The position numbers and the translations under genes were made by a program. This document shows positions 6,416 to 6,482 of a DNA stretch of 6,482 nt, in pieces. The notes below the pieces were generated by a model that saw nothing but the letters and a program-made list of their open reading frames with translations, did no database searches and was not told the origin of the DNA. The stretch lies in the NCBI GenBank assembly GCA_916720285.1, contig CAKAQP010000133.1, forward strand, positions 1-6,482, in the 5' to 3' direction. Origin of the DNA: an uncultured Lachnoanaerobaculum sp. (GTDB lineage: Bacteria > Bacillota > Clostridia > Lachnospirales > Lachnospiraceae). Each line of letters opens with the position of its first letter. Position 1 is the stretch's first letter.

Positions 6416-6482
6416 AAGAACACCTTTTGATTCTTTCCTCAATTTGATTGACTAAGCAATCATCATTGCTTTGAATTGTATG
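6402..6482 (-). CDS. Possible C-terminal end of an upstream gene
   Basis: From the window edge, one minus-strand frame stays open for 26 codons and stops at 6402, overlapping the wzy start by 14 bases. Its translation begins HTIQSNDDCLVNQIEERIKR and is charged and helix-like, as the end of a glycosyltransferase or similar enzyme could be. The piece is too short to assign to a family. The other two minus-strand frames stop at 6452 and 6463 and could equally be the real gene end, leaving 36 or 47 bases before wzy. Tight packing elsewhere in the operon makes some upstream gene likely, but the frame is uncertain. Confidence 0.3.
   Translation of the reverse strand, partial: HTIQSNDDCLVNQIEERIKRCSYVEV
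6421..6427 (-). promoter_or_regulatory. Ribosome binding site of wzy
   Basis: AAAGGTG on the minus strand lies 5 bases before the ATG at 6415. The alternative TTG codon at 6442 has no comparable purine-rich site at the proper distance, so this site sets the wzy start. Confidence 0.7.

Noticed and set aside
6416..6442. TTG start for wzy, adding nine residues.
   Set aside because: The ATG at 6415 has AAAGGTG five bases upstream, while the TTG lacks a suitable site.
6445..6462. Inverted repeat TGATTG / CAATCA with a six-base spacer just upstream of wzy.
   Set aside because: The stem is only six base pairs, mostly A-T, and no T run follows on the minus strand, so it is not a convincing terminator. 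A palindrome of this size is expected by chance in AT-rich DNA.
1..6482. Search for mobile elements, CRISPR repeats, tRNA or rRNA genes and defence genes.
   Set aside because: No transposase, regularly spaced direct repeats, RNA gene structure or defence domain was seen. The window is almost fully filled by the polysaccharide genes, with no gap over 300 bases.

Overview
All genes in this window lie on the minus strand, so transcription enters at the high-coordinate end and leaves at base 1. The content is the middle of a Wzx/Wzy-type surface polysaccharide (capsule or O-antigen-like) locus. The DNA is AT-rich, most genes have clear purine-rich Shine-Dalgarno sites of the GGAGG or AAAGG type, and spacing is very tight. 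This fits a low-GC Firmicute, most likely of the Clostridia. That placement is an inference from composition, ribosome binding sites and protein flavour, and no marker gene is present to confirm it.

In transcription order the layout is: a possible 3' end of an upstream gene (6482 to about 6402); a multi-pass membrane protein resembling a repeat-unit polymerase, Wzy (6415-5012); a repeat-unit flippase, Wzx, of the polysaccharide transporter family (4998-3547); a family 2 glycosyltransferase (3545-2571); a DegT-type PLP sugar aminotransferase most like VioA (2568-1447); a WbqC-family protein of unproven function (1442-738); and the first 240 residues of a thiamine diphosphate-dependent E1-alpha-like dehydrogenase subunit (721-1), cut by the window edge. 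Gaps between neighbours are 13, 1, 2, 4 and 16 bases. No internal promoter or terminator is evident, so this reads as one operon segment with probable translational coupling.

Together the genes suggest that a nucleotide-activated 4-keto-6-deoxy sugar is aminated, and the amino sugar is perhaps further decorated with help from the WbqC and E1-alpha-like proteins. The glycosyltransferase would add a residue to a lipid-linked repeat unit, Wzx would flip it and Wzy would polymerise it. The genes for making the keto-sugar, the initiating transferase, the other glycosyltransferases and the expected E1-beta partner must lie outside the window.

The most interesting feature is the aminotransferase-WbqC-E1-alpha trio. 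A 2-oxoacid dehydrogenase-type E1 subunit directly inside a polysaccharide operon does not fit central metabolism and may belong to an undescribed sugar-tailoring route. That idea is a hypothesis. The individual families are known, and no wholly new system can be demonstrated from the sequence alone.
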